DNA from: Typha latifolia
Lineage: Eukaryota; Streptophyta; Magnoliopsida; Poales; Typhaceae
Direction: 5' to 3'
Assembly (NCBI GenBank): GCA_019914945.1
Contig: CM034109.1
Location: 4,340,001-4,404,000 of the forward strand
DNA length: 64,000 nucleotides
Part shown: positions 21,231 through 31,736 of the stretch, piece by piece
How positions within the stretch are numbered: position 1 is the first letter of the stretch
How the letters are laid out: the number at the start of each line of letters is the position of its first letter
The notes under the pieces: model-generated
What the model was told of the DNA's origin: nothing
Database searches by the model: none
The model's input: the letters and a program-made list of their open reading frames with translations, nothing else
Translations under genes and position numbers: made by a program

Positions 21231-22646
21231 CTTATTTTAATGAAAATTAAACACTAAAACATGAAACAAAAACACTCCTAAAGTGAATCCATGCTCGAGA
21301 AGACGTCGGTGAAGTCCGAATCGTATCAACCGGGCACCCCACATAGTTGATTGAAACCTCATGAGGATAACTCGCCACATATGTCCTACCAAACGGCATG
21401 TGTCTGATTGTCTGTGCGCACAGACTCAATTGACCTCAGACATGGGCCATGAGATATCGCATATCAGCGACCATAATCATCACTCCAGGCACCCCTAACC
21501 CTGGCGCCTACTCGGGTATCCCCACGCTTTCTATCAACTATTCTATTAATCACATTTCATATTTTCCTTCTAAATGACAGATCATATACATATATCTAGT
21601 ACGATAATAAGTCAATACATAACAGGAATTTAGGTGGAATAGGAATCAAGAGAAAAATAATGCAATGTAAACTCCAACCATGTATTTAACACATGCATAC
21701 TCCCTAGTCTATGACATGCACACTCATACTAGAAATAACTCCGACATAAAGTCATAATAGTATAATCATCTCTAATCATCTCTATTTATCATCATCATAC
21801 TCATATCCAAGACCAGCCTAATTCTATGCATGATAAAAATATGCTCGACTGTAATCATCTCTAGATAAAGTCATATAATCATGCTGGAGGCCAAAACATG
21901 CATGTACATAATATATAATATAACCTAATTTGAAAAAAAGCGTCTAGGGGATAAGACTACTCACCACCACTACAAATACCAAACAACCACTTGTTCACGT
22001 TGCTACGACAATGATCAAGCCTCGATAGCTAAGTCCACGGGATCTTGAAAAAGGGCGGGGGTCGGAATCTGAAATTATTTAAGTAATATGATGTTAGCCG
22101 TTTATCTGATTAAAATCCGTTCATATAACATATGATGATTTAGAAGGTTTTAGAATTTTTACTCATCTTTATAACTAGTTAGATTTTCAATTACAGATAA
22201 AAATAAAAATAAAAATATAGATGAAAACCTAACTATAATTATATCTTGATTAATTAGAGATTACTTTATAAAATAATAAATAAATACATAAGCCTAGTAT
22301 TTTATTTGTTACAAAAATAATAATGTATAAGACATTAATAGAATTACTTAAAATGTATATCATAAGAATATTAGAATATAAATCTAATAATTATAATTTA
22401 CAAATCTATCTATTAATCTAATATACATATAAGTAAATAAATAAATAAATAAGTATAAGTATTACTTATATTCATGTGTAATAGTTTATAACCTAATTAA
22501 TCATTAATTAATTATAATTAACAATAATCATATTGATGAATATATATTATTATTAAATAAATAATGTATAAATTTCTTTGTATTAATTAAAACAGAAATA
22601 CCTAAACAAATAAATAAAAAAAATAACAAAATAAGGATTACTAGTA

Positions 22647-22706
22647 CTAGTGCTGGGCTTGGTCCAGCACTAACCTACTACAGTGCTGGGCCGAGCCCAG
22701 CACTGT
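22647..22706. repeat. Paired GCTGGGC palindromes in B3
   Basis: ACAGTGCTGGGC (22680-22691) and GCCCAGCACTGT (22695-22706) are perfect 12-base arms with a 3-base loop. A related, less perfect copy lies at 22650-22672. B5 has one copy near 43650-43673, on the same side of the CTT tract. Confidence 0.85.
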
Positions 22707-22730
22707 TGTAGAAAGACAAGAAGAGAAGAA

Positions 22731-22976
22731 GCAGCTGAGGAAGAAGAAGACGAGAGGAAGAAGAAGAAGAAAGGAAGAAGAAAGAAGGAAGAAGAAGAAG
22801 AAAGGAAGAAGAAAGAAGGAAGAAGAAGAAGAGAAGAGAAGAGAAGAAGAGAAGAAAGAGAGGAGGGGAGGGGACTGCGGAACCGGGTTGGCGGGGAGGG
22901 CACCGGCTGCTGCTGGCCAACTAGCGGCCGGCGTCTCGCCGGCGGCTTGGTTCTGACGGGCTCGAGCTCGGGTGTG

Positions 22977-23023
<47 letters not shown>

Positions 23024-23180
23024 GAGAGAGAGAGAGGGAGAGAAAGGAGCTCACCGAAGCTCGCAGAGGTGGCGGCGTCCGCGGCGGGGATAGGCCGGCC
23101 TCGGCGAGAGAGAGAGAGAGAGGGACCGAGAGAGAGCAAGAGAAAGAGAGATGTAGAGGGAGAAAGAGAGGCGGTGGGGG
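22731..23180. repeat. GAA and GA microsatellites of B3
   Basis: (GAA)n-type tract 22731-22865, GA runs at about 22979-23038 and 23104-23175. All long open frames on both strands here (up to 224 residues) are low-complexity Ser/Phe/Leu or Lys/Glu/Arg readings of these repeats. Confidence 0.9.
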
Positions 23181-23573
23181 GTTGGTGGTGGCTGCGGTGG
23201 CACTGGGGCCCGTCGCGGCTAGCTGGCCGCAGCTGGTTGGCTGCAGCGACGCGAGGGGGGCGTGGCATGCTCTCCTCCTGCCACTGCATGGCACGAGGCC
23301 GGCTACACTGTGGTCAGCCACGTCGTGCCATGTAACTAGATTTTTTTTTTTTTTTTTTTTTTTTGGGGATTGGGTTGTTACAGGGCGGACCGACAGTTGT
23401 GGGCACGTGTGGCGCCCTTAGTGCATGCTCAAAGCTTGCATGGCACTAGCTCATGCCATGCAACACCAATTTTTTTTCTTTCTTTCTTTCTTTTTTTTTA
23501 ATTTAATTTATATTTTATTGTTTTTATTAGTATTATTATTATTATATTTTATTTTTAGATCCTGCTTATTACA

Positions 23574-25739
23574 GCTAGGCTATGAGGAAACACCATCTTG
23601 AATGTACCATCGACTTCATGAAAACAAAAGTGATACTACCATCGACTCTTCAAGAAAGCAAATTGATGTTTACTCCACTCCTACGCTTGTGAGAGCCTTT
23701 CATGGCCATGATGATATGTATACTACGGATATAATAAATATTACTAGAAAATATTTTGCTCCTACTTGTCATAAATGCACCACTAAAAGTCACATTAGAA
23801 CTAGACGTTTGTGAGAGCCTTTCATGACAACGTTTGATTCGCATGGCATATATGATATTCATGAATATATACATCCTACCTTCCAAGTGTCTCAATTAAA
23901 GAAGAATAAAGCTAAGGCTAGAAGGCTTTCATATGAGAGTACATACTGATTTTAAGTCGAATGTAGAAATATTTTTGTGAACAATGAGAAGTTGAGACTT
24001 TGAGTCTTTTGGGTGAGAAAAAGTGATCACACTACATCCCTTCAGGGTGATGCAGTTGAGTGATTCATTTTTGGATTACTTTGACTACACGGAGCTTTTT
24101 GGAAAGAAAAAAAAATTATTCCTGGCTACAAGGTTTTGGGCATTTTTTAGTGTTTCAATATTTCGTCCTTAATCAAGGTTTTGTAGATTTCATTGGATTT
24201 AATTTAATTTTTTGACAGATTGTTATGGATATATTACATTGTTGGAGTTTTTTTTTGCATTTTTCTTGTTTTATTCTTTAGGGTAGTTTTCTTTTGATGT
24301 TTTTTTTTTCATTATTTCGATATTTTCAAAAAATATCCAAAAAATTGCAAAATACCATACCTTGAAGTTACCTTTTAAATCGTATTGATTATCTGCCTAT
24401 TTAATTATTATACCTTATCGAATAAGTTATATTATTTTCATCGGTAGATATTGTCATGTTTGATACTACATATCAATTTCAAAGCATATAACTTAGAGTG
24501 CATGCATGGTAAATCTAAACTTCACTCAAGTTATCTTTAATTGTCTAATAGATTGCATAATGTCCAATTTGATCATACTAGATTGATCGATGCCTTGTTA
24601 TAATTGTATGTTGGAGAAAATTACTAACATACCTTGACATTATGTGACTGAAAGCACTATATTGAAGGTTGTGACTGAAAACCACCTTGATATGAGCATT
24701 CAAGAAAATCTTGACTCATTGTGGCTTAACAAATTGAAACAAAAAATCTTTGAAAACAATTTGCAAGGCAAGCTATAAAAAGATTCATAGAAAGGGCTAT
24801 GCAATCTTATAAGTGTGAAAATCAACATTGCAAATCTAAGTTATCTTCATGCATATGTTATAAATTAGTTTGACTTTCAAATTGATCATATGTCTACTTA
24901 TGTTCACATATGATAGATCTTCTTTGAATTTGGGACTTAATATCATGCATAATAGGAAAGTGTTTGATCACCAAATGCTTTGATTGATTTTGACATCTGT
25001 TATAAGAGTCCAATATGTTTCTATTTGACTTAAAAGTACTTTTGATTAAATTTGAAAAGTTTGAAAATCATGTATTGGGTAGAGTATTTTAAGAAAGTGC
25101 TTTGTCACGAAATTGTCAAGGAGGCTGCTTGGACACAACATTTTGAAATATGTTGTACAATCTAGATTTAGTGTTAGATCAAGACATAATTTGTGGAAGA
25201 GTGTATAGACAAAGAAGATCAAATAGTGAACTAGAATTCAAGTCAAATTAGTAAATCTTTAGTTTTGTAGACTGGGCGTGCATCTTGAACAATCCGGAGC
25301 GCACCCCAACACAAAATTAGTATACGATTCTATATGTTATTCAACGTTTGGTGCACTAGTGAGAGACTGAGGAAACTTTAGAAAGTATTTCAAACATGGA
25401 TTTTTTCTAATCTACTCTCCCAGAATGAAGAAAGGATGTGACAGTACACTTATGAAAGGATGAAAGAGGTTAAATTGAGACAGAGTAACTCTAGGGATAT
25501 CTTAAATTAAATATTTGAGAGTTCTACTTTTCCTAAGAAGATTATTTTCTATCAAAGTTTAGGAGACCTTTCTTTTATCCATTGCTTGGTTTCTACTATC
25601 AATTTCCGAAGTAGGGTGGAACTGAAATGAGTTATCTACACGGACAACCTACACCTTGCTCATAAAGAACATCAAGGGTTATAAGTATTTTTTTACTTCT
25701 ATAAACAATATGATATTGACGATTCAGTTTGGATGGATC
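23574..25739 (+). pseudogene. Sirevirus-like copia remnant, possible gag zinc knuckle and tail
   Basis: Plus-strand reading near 23760-23813 gives APTCHKCTTKSHIRTRRL, which resembles the second gag knuckle of Sireviruses (CHxC...GHIRxxC) with its last Cys lost. No protease, integrase or RT follows. The rest is AT-rich with runs such as the TTTTCAAAAAATATCC block near 24320. This could be a 3' non-coding tail of the same kind of element after an internal deletion. The stretch is not otherwise recognised. It ends in ggatc (25735-25739), the left target copy of F1. Confidence 0.42.
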
Positions 25740-25915
25740 TGATAAGTTCTACGGTACCAAATTGATAGGCTTTGATACTAATGATAGGTGATAAAATGAT
25801 TCCTTTAAGATCTGGATCTATTGCAGGAATCAGTACGCGCAATCGAGAAAAATTATTCACCAAATATTCTCCTATAGTCAGAAAATTATAAAACCACGTG
25901 GAATCGATCCATAAC

Positions 25916-28666
25916 TGAAACACCCACTTCCAAAAAATAGCGTGTTCCTCACGTGGAGAAATTCCATATGATTCTCACGAGACCTGTTGGTGAAATGATC
26001 TCACAAAGTATCTGGATAAGTCTAGAAATACCATAATAAATCAACAAATAATCTAAAGTTATAATGTCACAGACCTCAACAAGCCTCTAGGAATACAAGT
26101 CCAACATAAGTTTTAAAACATAAATACCCTCGCAGGGGCCAAGTCCAACTAGAAATAATAGAATAAGCAAATACTAAAATAGAGGAATGAATCTGCTACT
26201 CCTCGATATCAGCATCCTCCATAATCAGCTCTGAAATATTTCCACCAAAATGGCGGTGAGCACGGGGCCCAGTAAGTAAAATCCAATAATAATCTAAGAA
26301 TTTCACATGATAAATAGAAATGCAAACTCGTAACATGTCAAGGAAAGTGTACATTATGACTTTTAATAACTTTCATCACTATAATTTCAATTACATAGAA
26401 ATCCATACAGAAACCAAGTCACAAAGATATATCTCACAAAGTACCATAAAATCGAGGGGGACTAATCATCTAGCGGTAATATTGCTCGTACATGCCTGAC
26501 GACGCTACATATAACCGGTTGTCTGTAGCCATTAGACTAAGGACCCCAGTCTTAGGCCCATTAACACCGCTCTAGTAATCATCGCTAAGAGCAGAATCAT
26601 CACATACGGCGGTTAAGAGCACACAGCTCGATAGACGCCCTAACCCTACATCCTCGGGTACCGCTGGACTACAATCCCTACCTCTCAATCATCTTTTCTA
26701 ATATCATACTAGACTAGCCTCAAACTAGGGCAGTGTAATCACCTGAATGCTCCACCAGCTACCGACCTCAAGTGTAGACAGCTAATATAATACTATATAC
26801 TACACTCTACCCTTAACCTCGGGTTGAGCGAGTGAAAGGGGCACTGCCTAGTTGGGACCTGACTAACAATGATACGTGCACGTGGTGCCATGACCTCTAT
26901 TATTCATTTAACATAATCATCAAATAACAGGTATTATAAACAAGCATAGAGTCTATCATACATGTGCGTTAAGTGATAAATAACACAAGTAAGAATTGAC
27001 ATGTAATTAAATGCAAGAATAAAATATCATATAATTTTACAAGTAATAAACGACACTAAATTAAAGCAGATAAGAAATGACATAAGTATGCATTTTCGTA
27101 AACTATTATAGAATTCTACTCGCCTGAGATATTTGTGGAATCCGTCTTACTCTCTTAATCAGTCAGCTCTTCTTGATTTTCGAGATCCTTCTCGCACAAT
27201 AATAGATCTAATAATTTATAAATAAAATAAACATAAGATTAATGGACTTATAGACTATCTTGTTGTATGAATTTAAGTTTGATTTTCTAGGTCCGAAATA
27301 TTATTTGTCTTAATTTAAAGAAAATGGTCATTTAGAGTCGTTTACAATGTAAGTGTCGAAGATAAATGAAAAGACTAATAAATTCAAATACCTAATTTAA
27401 TTATGTATAAATCCTAATTTTATTAATAACATGGTTGAGAAAATTTAATTAATTACAATTATGTAGCTAAAATTTTTTTAAAAAAATAACAAACTAATAA
27501 TAAATAAATTAGTCTTAGGGTTAATGGTTAGGCTGGGCTCAAGGCCCAGCAAATCAGGTGAGAGAGAGAGTGGGCTTGAGACCTACCTGCAGCCCACTAG
27601 ACTAGAGACAGTGGACAGGGCTCAAGTGCCCAGTCCAACAGAGTGAGGAGGTGGGCTACCGGGCCTACCGCAGCGCACCAAGTTCTAAGGCGCACTGGAC
27701 TGGGCTCAAGGGCCCAGTCCAGCAAGGTGAGAAGGTGGACTGGGCTGCGGGCCTACCGCAGCCCACCAGAAACTAAGGTGGTGGACTGGGCTCTAGAGCC
27801 CAGTCCACCGAGGCCTTAGAGAAGGTCCAAGGACCTGGGTTGCAACCCACGCCACAGCCTAGGGAGAGAGAGCGGTGGGGGTTGGCCCAACCCCCACCTT
27901 CTCCTCGTCTCCTTGCTAGAGAAGAAGAACATAGGAGAAAGGGTGTTGCTGCCGGTGATCCCCGTCACCGGTAGCCCCCAGCTCCAGCAACTCCTCCCCA
28001 AGTCGACTAGGTCAACTTGGGTGCAGGAGTGGTCAGAACCTCCGGCCAGTGCGACCAGAGGGTGGAGTTGAGGAACTCCATGGTCGGCGGCCATGGAGCT
28101 TCCCGAATCAGTGCTAGGTGGGCTCAAAGTCCTCTTCTTGAATACCTACCTCTTCCATGTTAAGAGGTGGGTCAGTCGAGGCTAACGAGCGAGGCCACCA
28201 TCGCCGATGTTGGCCGCTTGTGCCAAAGAAACCCGACGGTGGGAGGCGACATGGCATCGCCTCCCTCGCGCCCCGTGTGTACCCAATTTGGGTACCCACA
28301 GCAAGGGGTTGAAGCGGGGAAACTTCTCGGACCGATGGGTGGTCGACCCGAGGTCGCCGGTCGACGAATTTCTCCGGTGAAGGCAGACGTAAATAAATTC
28401 CTAATTACGCATGATTACTAGGCTATTTTCAAATTAAACTAAAGAGGGGATGGAAGCTAACCTGAGGATCGAGGTGAGGGGCTTTTGGTTGGCTGCCGGC
28501 GCTCCGGTGACTCGCTGCCCGCGACGAAAACATTGGCGGCTCGGGAGAGGAAAGAGAGGAAGGAAGAATGAGAAAGAGAAGAAATTCAAAGAGAGAAAAC
28601 CCTAGAAGGTGAGGGGAGTGCACGCGCATGGCGCGTGCGCTAATTTTTTTTTAATACGGGTGTTAC
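25916..28666 (-). mobile_element. Solo LTR G (2.75 kb) inside the F1 3' LTR
   Basis: It starts TGAAACACCC and ends GGGTGTTACA with perfect ataac copies (25911-25915 and 28667-28671). On the minus strand it reads as a long LTR starting TGTAACACCC. It has GC-rich 5' sequence, a tandem palindromic block (27530-27810), an AT-rich part and an end with the GGTGAGCACGG..CCAGTAAG-type block (plus strand near 26250) seen in Tekay-like LTRs. L (61143-62451) is a partial relative. No coding domain is present; the 60-100 residue frames in the GC-rich half are not recognised. Confidence 0.85.
27528..27810. repeat. Tandem palindromic block in G, with a 28-bp perfect palindrome
   Basis: About four units of 70-90 bp, each with CTGGGCTC..GCCCAG inverted repeats and a GGCCTACCGCAGC-type spacer. 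The palindrome at 27781-27808 (centre CTAG, 27793-27796) is perfect over 28 bases. A near-perfect one lies at about 27695-27722. Confidence 0.88.
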
Positions 28667-29108
28667 AATAACTCTCTAATCTATGATCTTTGTGTTTACG
28701 CCCTTCACAGATTCGAACTACAACTGGGAAGAAAACACGATATAGTGCAGATGATGGTGGTGGTGACAAGTAGAGTGGAAGTTAGGGTTATGGATGATAA
28801 TGGAGATGGGGGTGGAGGGTTAATGTTGTTTAAAGGGATAAAGACGAAGGGGAAGAAGTGGTCGAGATCCCAAGGAAGAGGAAGGACTCGATAAATAAGG
28901 GAGATGAGAAGTTAGGAGAGACCTTGCTAATGGTAGAGGTGATAGGTTGGTGAAGATGGAGGGAGATTAGGGTAGAGAGAATAGAGAGAAGATAAGAGGC
29001 AAGAAACTAATAATCAAATAGCATAACGATTTTGGCTACCATCCATACCTTTATAGAGGCTATCCAATAAGCCAAAATATAATTATTAACCCTAATTCAA
29101 GAAGATTT

Positions 29109-29265
29109 CTGCCAATTGTGTTCGAATGCACAAAAGATGTTCTCTATCGATGTAAACACAATGCAGGCGTTCGAACATGCATTTTGCATTCTCTATATTT
29201 GCGAATTTGATGTAGACATTCACAAATGCATTCAAACGTGCCCCCAACTGCGTTCGAACGTGACC
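29109..29265 (-). promoter_or_regulatory. U3 palindrome cluster (module alpha) in the F1 3' LTR
   Basis: Degraded GCGTTCGAACGC variants (for example TGCGTTCGAACGTG near 29250) upstream, on the minus strand, of the TATA-like site near 29050. Spacing matches K. Confidence 0.55.
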
Positions 29266-29334
29266 TATAAAAAATTTATTTTAATGAAAACTAATAACTA
29301 ATGCAATAAGAAAAGACCATAACTAAATGTATTA

Positions 29335-29960
29335 GCCCACCACGCTTCCCCGACCTTGTCCTCAAGATGAAATGTCGAGGAAACGCTCCAAAATATCCGT
29401 CTCCAACTTCCATGTCGCCTCATCGGATGGCTTGCCAAGCCACTCAACTAGAATCTTTATCTATAATATGGTACCATGATGTCATTGGCGCCTAGCAAGT
29501 ACACGAACTGGCTCTACAATCTCTATCTCCTCCAATGGCTCTAATAAAATAGATCTAACAAACTCATGATCTCCAATCTGCTCTCCTAGAAATGAAACAT
29601 AGAAGATAGGATGTACTCTCAACCACTCTGGCAGCTCCAAACGATATGCAACCAGACCAATAGGCTCTAACACCCGAAACAAACTAAAGTAGTGATGTGC
29701 TAACACAAGGTCACCTATTGATACATTTGCACTCTAACAAACATCTAACTACCAATGTCAAACTCCTACTCCCTATGGCTGCAATCATAAACTTGCTTCA
29801 TGCAGTTTTGAGCAAGTTTAAGATGGGCACACAACCTCCTCAATGTAGCGTCTCTATCCATCAAAGCTAAGTCCACCTCCATCCGATCTACAGATGCCAC
29901 CAAGTCATAAGCACATAATGTCGGAGCCGTGCGTCCATACACCGCCTCAAATAGAGTCAT
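29335..29960 (-). pseudogene. F1 integrase C-terminus and chromodomain-like tail
   Basis: Minus strand: 29960 to 29766 MTLFEAVYGRTAPTL (TPFxxVYGR motif); 29706 to 29482 FRVLEPIGLVAYRLELPE and RVHPIFYVSFLGE (GPFxI...AYxLxLP...VHPVFHVSxL motif); then 29480 to 29360 ILVEWLGKPSDEATWKLE, the start of a chromodomain-type tail. Stops separate the pieces. Chromodomains in this lineage guide integration to heterochromatin. The purine tract and the LTR follow at once. Confidence 0.85.
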
Positions 29961-30052
29961 GCAAATGCTACTATGGTAGGCAGTGTTGTAAGACCACTCC
30001 GCTCACGATAAGAACTACAACCATCGTCTTGACATCTCTCCAGCAAAGCACC

Positions 30053-30600
30053 TCAAGTACTGCTCAATGTCTCGATTGATACCTCGGTTTGGCTATCCGT
30101 TTGTGGATTATAGGACGAATTGAAGTTCAATCGAGTGCTTTGTAATTTGAAAAACTCCATCCAAAAGTCACTCATAAATATACGATCACGATCCGAGACA
30201 ATCGTGCATGGCATGCCATGTAATCGAGCAATATCTCTCATAAAAATTTCAACCACTAACTTGGCTGAAAATGGATGTGACAATGTCGAAAAGTGTGCAT
30301 ACTTGCTCAACTTGTCAACGACCATAAAAATAATTAAATAACCATGTACCAGTGAAAGACCCTCTATGAAATTCATAGAAATGTATTTCCAAATGCAACT
30401 CGGTATAGGTAAAGGCTGTAGTAATCTGGCCGGTTTCAATGTGGTTGCCTTAGCCCTTATACAGACTTCGCAAGCACGACAAATCTCCTCATATTCCGCC
30501 TCAATCCTAGACTCTGAGATATCCTCCTATAAGTCCACAAGACACCCTCATGACTAGCCTCTGGAGTTTGGTGGAAGTGCTCTAATAATTTCTGCTAAAA
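30053..30600 (-). pseudogene. F1 integrase zinc domain and catalytic core
   Basis: Minus strand 30439 to 30053: ARLLQPLPIPSCIWKYISMN, FIEGL (first Asp replaced by Asn in the usual MDFIEGLP), FMVVDKLSKYAHF, LHGMPCTIVSDRDRIFMSDF (second Asp) and NPQTDSQTEVSI (Glu in QTE). The HHCC region lies at 30600-30440 in a shifted frame (HFHQTPEASHEG). Inactive because of the frame breaks. Confidence 0.85.
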
Positions 30601-31463
30601 TCCATCATTTCTGGGTACCCGAATACATCCGCGGTCCAGCAACAAACCGTCTCGATTCTCCAACTCTAGATGGCACTCCGGATCATCCATCACCTCCTGT
30701 AACAATCTCAAAATATCTGGGTCAGATATACGTGTATACCTCAGCTCATCAAGAAAAAAAAAAGTGAGAGAAGAATAGGCTACAAGCTCGGGAATATCAA
30801 GTTGGTGTGAAAATACATCCGCCGCTCTATTTTTCATTCCTTTCTTATATTGAATTTTATAATCATACCCCAGCAATTTTGTGATCCATCTTTGCTGTTC
30901 TAGAGTGTGAATACGCTGTCCCATATAGTATGGAAGACTCCTCTGATCGGTTCGTATAATGAATCGCCTACCAATCAAATAAGTCCTCTACTTTGTCATC
31001 ACATGTAGAATTGCCAACATCTCTCTCCCATAAGTCAATAATTGCTGAGATTTTTATGATAAAGCCTTAATAAGAAGAGCTATGGGATGTCTTCCTTCCA
31101 TTAGTACAGCTCCTATGCCAACTCCCGACGCATCACATTCCACAATGAACTCTTTAGTGAAATCCAGTAGTGCTAGAACGGGTGCCGTTGTTATTGCTGT
31201 TTTTAATTTTTCAATGGCTATAATGGCTTCATCTGTCCATCTAAAAGAGTCATTTTTCAGCAAAGAAGTGAGAGGAGCAGTGATCTTGCCATATCCGGCG
31301 ATGAAGCAGCGATAATCTCCCGTCAGCCCTAAAATTCCTCGCAATCCTGTGGTGGTGGTAGGAATAGGCAAACGGTCATGCATGTTACCTTTTGAGGATC
31401 CACCGCTACACCTTCTACTGAGATGATGTGGCCTAAATACTCCACTTGTGGTACTCCTCGATC
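30595..31463 (-). pseudogene. F1 RT end and RNase H
   Basis: Minus strand: GVPQVEYLGHIISVEGVAVD (31463 to about 31395), shift, GLRGILGLTGDYRCFIAGYG and LKNDSFRWTDEA (RT connection), VECDASGVGIGAVLM (RNase H first Asp, near 31140), then 30978 to 30595 FIIRTDQRSLPYYMGQ, RWITKLLGYDYKIQYKKG and NRAADVFSHQ. The upstream part of RT, including the YxDD box, is missing. Confidence 0.87.
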
Positions 31464-31614
31464 GCGTTCGAACGCACATTTTGCGATCTCTGTATTTGTG
31501 AACCTGATGCAAGTGTTCACAAATGCATTCGAATGCGTCCCCAACCACATTTGAACGCGACTTATAGAAAATTTATTTTAATAAAAACTATAAAAGACCC
31601 TAACTAAATGTTCA
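31464..31614 (-). repeat. Remnant of the 5' LTR of F1, fused to RT
   Basis: On the minus strand it starts TGAACATTTAG at 31614 and matches the start of the 3' LTR, including TTCGAACGC sites (31466-31560). At 31463/31464 it changes into RT sequence. The 151 bp hold only the U3 start. Confidence 0.88.
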
Positions 31615-31736
31615 GGATCATGATTTTCTGTCCTCTCGATGTATTAATAGGTATTTCACGTTAAAAAAATCTTGGTCGTATGTTTTCTATGTTGGCTATT
31701 CCTATTTTTATTCTTAATAGGTTTTTTATCAAATGG
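31615..31736. other. Flank between F1 and F2
   Basis: Begins with ggatc, the right target copy of F1, so it was originally continuous with the sequence before 25735. AT-rich, nothing recognised. F2 homology starts near 31737. Confidence 0.5.

Larger units (their letters stand above)
20329..21328 (-). mobile_element. Solo LTR C1, 1000 bp, inside B3
   Basis: It starts TGATACGATC and ends ATCGTATCA (terminal inverted repeat of 9 bp), with perfect accgg copies at 20324-20328 and 21329-21333. On the minus strand: U3 with module-alpha palindromes (21230 to 21012), TATA-like CTATAAAAGG (near 20978 to 20968), R-U5, then two 42-bp units that each contain a primer-site-like sequence and a repeated LTR end. 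Relatives are C2, C3 and the 5' LTR of F2 (52914-53427). Confidence 0.9.
19239..23382 (-). mobile_element. Solo LTR B3, nested in B2 and interrupted by C1
   Basis: It starts TGTAACGCCC at 19239 and ends GGGTTGTTACA at 23382, with flanks gggtg (19234-19238) and gggcg (23383-23387), one mismatch. Removing C1 (20329-21328 plus one accgg copy) leaves about 3.1 kb, the normal length of family B. Minus-strand order: TGTAACAACCC start, T/A run, CT tract, CTT tract, paired GCTGGGC palindromes, AT-rich tract, hairpin repeat, CACTGAGCC block, GC-rich end. Confidence 0.88.
16639..23573 (-). mobile_element. Solo LTR B2 (outer), interrupted by B3
   Basis: It begins TGTAATGCCCCC at 16639 and ends CTTATTACA at 23573, flanked by perfect gctag copies (16634-16638 and 23574-23578). 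B3 sits inside at 19239-23382 with gggtg/gggcg flanks, so B2 itself is 16639-19238 plus 23388-23573, about 2.8 kb. Minus-strand order matches B5. It contains an amplified hairpin repeat (17580-17800) and expanded GA tracts (18510-19160). No primer site, polypurine tract or coding domain is present. Confidence 0.85.
25740..29334 (-). repeat. 3' LTR of F1, split by solo LTR G
   Basis: The LTR starts (minus) TAATACATTTAG at 29334, matching TGATACATTTAG of K, and ends at TGATAAG on the plus strand at 25740. Without G (25916-28666 plus one ataac) it is about 840 bp. TATA-like TATAAAGG on the minus strand lies at about 29056-29049. PBS-like copies occur near the inner edge (25753-25790). Confidence 0.85.
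25740..31614 (-). mobile_element. Element F1: minus-strand Ty3 chromovirus-type, 5' half deleted
   Basis: Flanked by perfect ggatc copies (25735-25739 and 31615-31619). On the minus strand: 151 bp of the 5' LTR start (31614 to 31464), then a jump straight into the end of RT, then RNase H, integrase, a chromodomain-like tail, the polypurine tract (CACCACGCTTCCCC on plus) and a full 3' LTR (29334 to 25740) that itself contains solo LTR G. R-U5, primer site, gag, protease and most of RT were removed by one deletion. The pol is close to that of E. Confidence 0.88.

Noticed and set aside
22647..23335. Several overlapping open frames up to 224 residues
   Set aside because: They read (GAA)n, (GA)n and T-runs inside solo LTR B3; no domain and no homologous frame in other B LTRs outside the repeats.
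27816..28629. Possible GC-rich host exon in 27816-28629
   Set aside because: It is inside solo LTR G, between TGAAACACCC and GTGTTACA with ataac copies; frames are short and unrelated to known domains.
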